This document shows positions 62,411 to 64,000 of a stretch of 64,000 nucleotides of DNA, piece by piece. The DNA lies in the NCBI GenBank assembly GCA_034519515.1, contig JAXHOK010000055.1, forward strand, positions 124,001-188,000, written 5' to 3'. Every line of letters begins with the position of its first letter. The stretch's first letter is position 1. The DNA is from Arcicella sp034519515 (GTDB lineage: Bacteria > Bacteroidota > Bacteroidia > Cytophagales > Spirosomataceae). A program made the position numbers and the translations under genes. A model generated the notes under the pieces. It was not told the origin of the DNA. It saw nothing but the letters and a program-made list of their open reading frames with translations, and did not search any database.

Positions 62411-64000
62411 CTAAAATCCGATATTCAATTTAGCCGCCGCACCGTTAAATTTAATATGCCCCGTACCTCGATATTCAATATTTTTGGCAGTGGCAGTCGT
62501 TTTAATAGTTACCACATGACTATTGTCAATAATAACAACATCACCCAATTGTGGAACTTTGAAACCTACCCACGTTGAACTAATTTCCCAATCGCCTGTC
62601 TGAGCAGAGATAACCAAATTTGAGGTTGGACTTCCTTGGAACTCAAACGCTCCCATATCGACAGTTCCACCGTTGAATCTTCTTAAATTACCCTCTAAAT
62701 CTATATCCGTCAGGCTGATACCAGTGTTATCTCCTCGGTCAATTGCCAAAGAAGAACCCTGTAAGCGGTAGTCCCCGTTGGCAGTAGGCGATAAACCTTC
62801 GGGGATTGAATTGATAAACTGAGGGTCATAATTCAAGTTACCCGTTCCTGCATAACCGCCTTGAACAATTGAATAAGTAATGACTGACTGCGTGTCATTA
62901 AAGGGCGATGCGTTGTTCCAAAGAATCGTATTTTTTATGGTGGGCTGACTCGCAGAATTGAAAATACCTCCGTTATAACCCCCATTTCCAGCAATTGTAC
63001 AATTAATAATTACGGGATTTGATTTATTACTGTAAATGACTCCAATGCCTCTATTACCCGAAACTAAACTATTTCTAACGATACCATTACTGCCATCTTG
63101 AAAATAAAATCCCGAACCAAATGTGGCTTGATTTGATGTAATTACACAGGACACAATATCGGGAATACTGGCATCACCAGCATAAATACCACCACCCGTC
63201 ACTGCTGCATTATCAACAATCGTACAATTGGAAATAATGGGCATACCTGCATTTTGAACCACAATACCACCACCCGTTTCGATGGTGACGGTGCTTGGAG
63301 GAGCAGCAATGGGAATTGCTACGAGTCTTTTGGTGTCAAAATTGGCGTATCCACCCGTGATGGTGAAACCGTCTAAAACAGTAGTATTGCGGCTGCCATC
63401 AAAACTAACTACATGGTAAGAATTATCCGATACCATATTAATCGTTCCAATATCGCCACTCAAAACAGAAATATTTGTTCTGAAATTACGGTCAATCAAA
63501 TTATCTTCCGTACCTACAAAACCACCGTAAACCACAACGCCACTGGGAATATTAAAATAAATAGTTCTATCAGTAGTAGTGGTTGGTCTATAGGTTCCCT
63601 TTGCCACCCAAACTTCCACGCCTGCCGTTGCAGCGGCTAATCCCGTTTGCAGGTTTCCGTAGGCGGTTGCCCACGAATTTCCGTTTTGAATTGGGGCGGA
63701 GATTTTATTAATATCCACAAAAATTCTGTTTGCCACCGTTACCGTTACATCATTACTTTTTACGCTCGTACACGTGACGGAATTAGCGGTTTGCTCGCAT
63801 TGGGCGTAATATTGAGTCGTTACGGTTGGCGATACTGGCATTATAATTAATCCATTATCCGATGTCTTATACCACTTTATCGTGAATCCTGTACCTGTGC
63901 AACCTGTGGCAGTTAATGAAATAGATTGCCCGTTATAGATTGTTCCGCCCGTGGCTACTGGCGTGGGTGGGTTCAAGATGGTCAAAGTAACTACATTAGA
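62411..64000 (-). CDS. Secreted beta-helix (choice-of-anchor Q-like) protein, 5' end outside the window
   Basis: An open frame runs through the window edge at 64000; 529 codons are visible. The visible N-terminal part has Ig-like sequence (NGQSISLTATGCTGTGFTIKWYKT). The middle is a right-handed parallel beta-helix with the recurring pattern (GVVVYGGFVGTED, HVVSFDGSRNTTVLDGFTITGG, NCTIVDNAAVTGGGIYAG). The end carries a G8-like segment, TWVGFKVPQLGDVVIIDN, and stops at KLNIGF. No T9SS sorting domain follows. Probably a surface polysaccharide-binding or -cleaving protein. Confidence 0.8.
   Translation of the reverse strand, partial: SNVVTLTILNPPTPVATGGTIYNGQSISLTATGCTGTGFTIKWYKTSDNGLIIMPVSPTVTTQYYAQCEQTANSVTCTSVKSNDVTVTVANRIFVDINKISAPIQNGNSWATAYGNLQTGLAAATAGVEVWVAKGTYRPTTTTDRTIYFNIPSGVVVYGGFVGTEDNLIDRNFRTNISVLSGDIGTINMVSDNSYHVVSFDGSRNTTVLDGFTITGGYANFDTKRLVAIPIAAPPSTVTIETGGGIVVQNAGMPIISNCTIVDNAAVTGGGIYAGDASIPDIVSCVITSNQATFGSGFYFQDGSNGIVRNSLVSGNRGIGVIYSNKSNPVIINCTIAGNGGYNGGIFNSASQPTIKNTILWNNASPFNDTQSVITYSIVQGGYAGTGNLNYDPQFINSIPEGLSPTANGDYRLQGSSLAIDRGDNTGISLTDIDLEGNLRRFNGGTVDMGAFEFQGSPTSNLVISAQTGDWEISSTWVGFKVPQLGDVVIIDNSHVVTIKTTATAKNIEYRGTGHIKFNGAAAKLNIGF

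Noticed and set aside
1..64000. tRNA or rRNA genes in the gaps
   Set aside because: I scanned the gaps by eye for cloverleaf patterns and conserved rRNA words and saw none; a covariance-model search would be decisive.

Overview
The window is a 64-kb stretch of AT-rich bacterial chromosome, most likely from the Bacteroidota, probably class Cytophagia. The grounds are a gliding-motility/T9SS type B sorting domain on the large exported protein at 435-4610, Bacteroidota-style -7 promoter boxes (TAnnTTTG), FecR-less ECF sigma regulation, a GreA-like short protein, and many lineage-typical beta-barrel proteins and lipoproteins. I see no rRNA, tRNA, CRISPR array or prophage.

Layout. 0.4-9.5 kb: a giant PKD/Ig surface protein, a HAD phosphatase, a sulfite-oxidase-like molybdoenzyme, a Gre-like factor, a Dabb protein and a TMTC-like TPR membrane protein. 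9.5-13.6 kb: an NtrY/NtrC-like two-component pair, split by a small transposable element, then mazG. 13.7-20.5 kb: an NTF2-like protein, a membrane SGNH hydrolase, a solitary ftsZ, a coiled-coil protein and recQ. 20.7-24.9 kb: an accessory patch with a nonsense-riddled nuclease gene, two thioredoxin lipoprotein paralogues around a small two-gene unit, and a scrambled duplication. 24.9-28.9 kb: thiolase and fadB-like beta-oxidation genes separated by a four-helix-bundle gene flanked by stuttering repeats. 28.9-34.6 kb: vapC remnants, pyrC, a ComM-like ATPase and several mobile elements. 34.7-39 kb: psd, an ECF sigma factor followed by a protein that seems to join an inner-membrane anti-sigma-like head to an outer-membrane barrel, and a type III polyketide synthase. 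39.7-54.4 kb: uvrA with an in-frame palindromic insertion, a broken higBA, a haem/PHM-like lipoprotein, a decayed sugar transporter and neighbours, a histidine kinase, comEC. 54.6-64 kb: sulfite/nitrite reductase with the siroheme methyltransferase, TPR and small membrane proteins, an AAA-DUF234 ATPase behind a three-box operator-like array, an ASKHA-fold membrane protein, a LytTR regulator and a truncated beta-helix protein.

The strongest structural signal is small non-autonomous transposons. One family (M1: two 158-bp complete copies, one left-altered copy, one 101-bp derivative) and a second (M2: 190, 190 and 176 bp) have unrelated sequences, but every copy with both ends intact is flanked by a 3-bp TTA or TAA target duplication. 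Separately, several families of intergenic palindromes built from repeated short words are scattered through the window, and one of them lies in frame inside uvrA. Seven accessory genes are broken by stops, frameshifts or truncation. They are either a decaying accessory pool or, for the indel cases, possible sequencing errors.

The best candidate for an undescribed system is the ECF sigma gene plus trans-envelope anti-sigma/barrel protein at 35605-37848. Gene functions are inferred from motifs read by eye; no database search was run.
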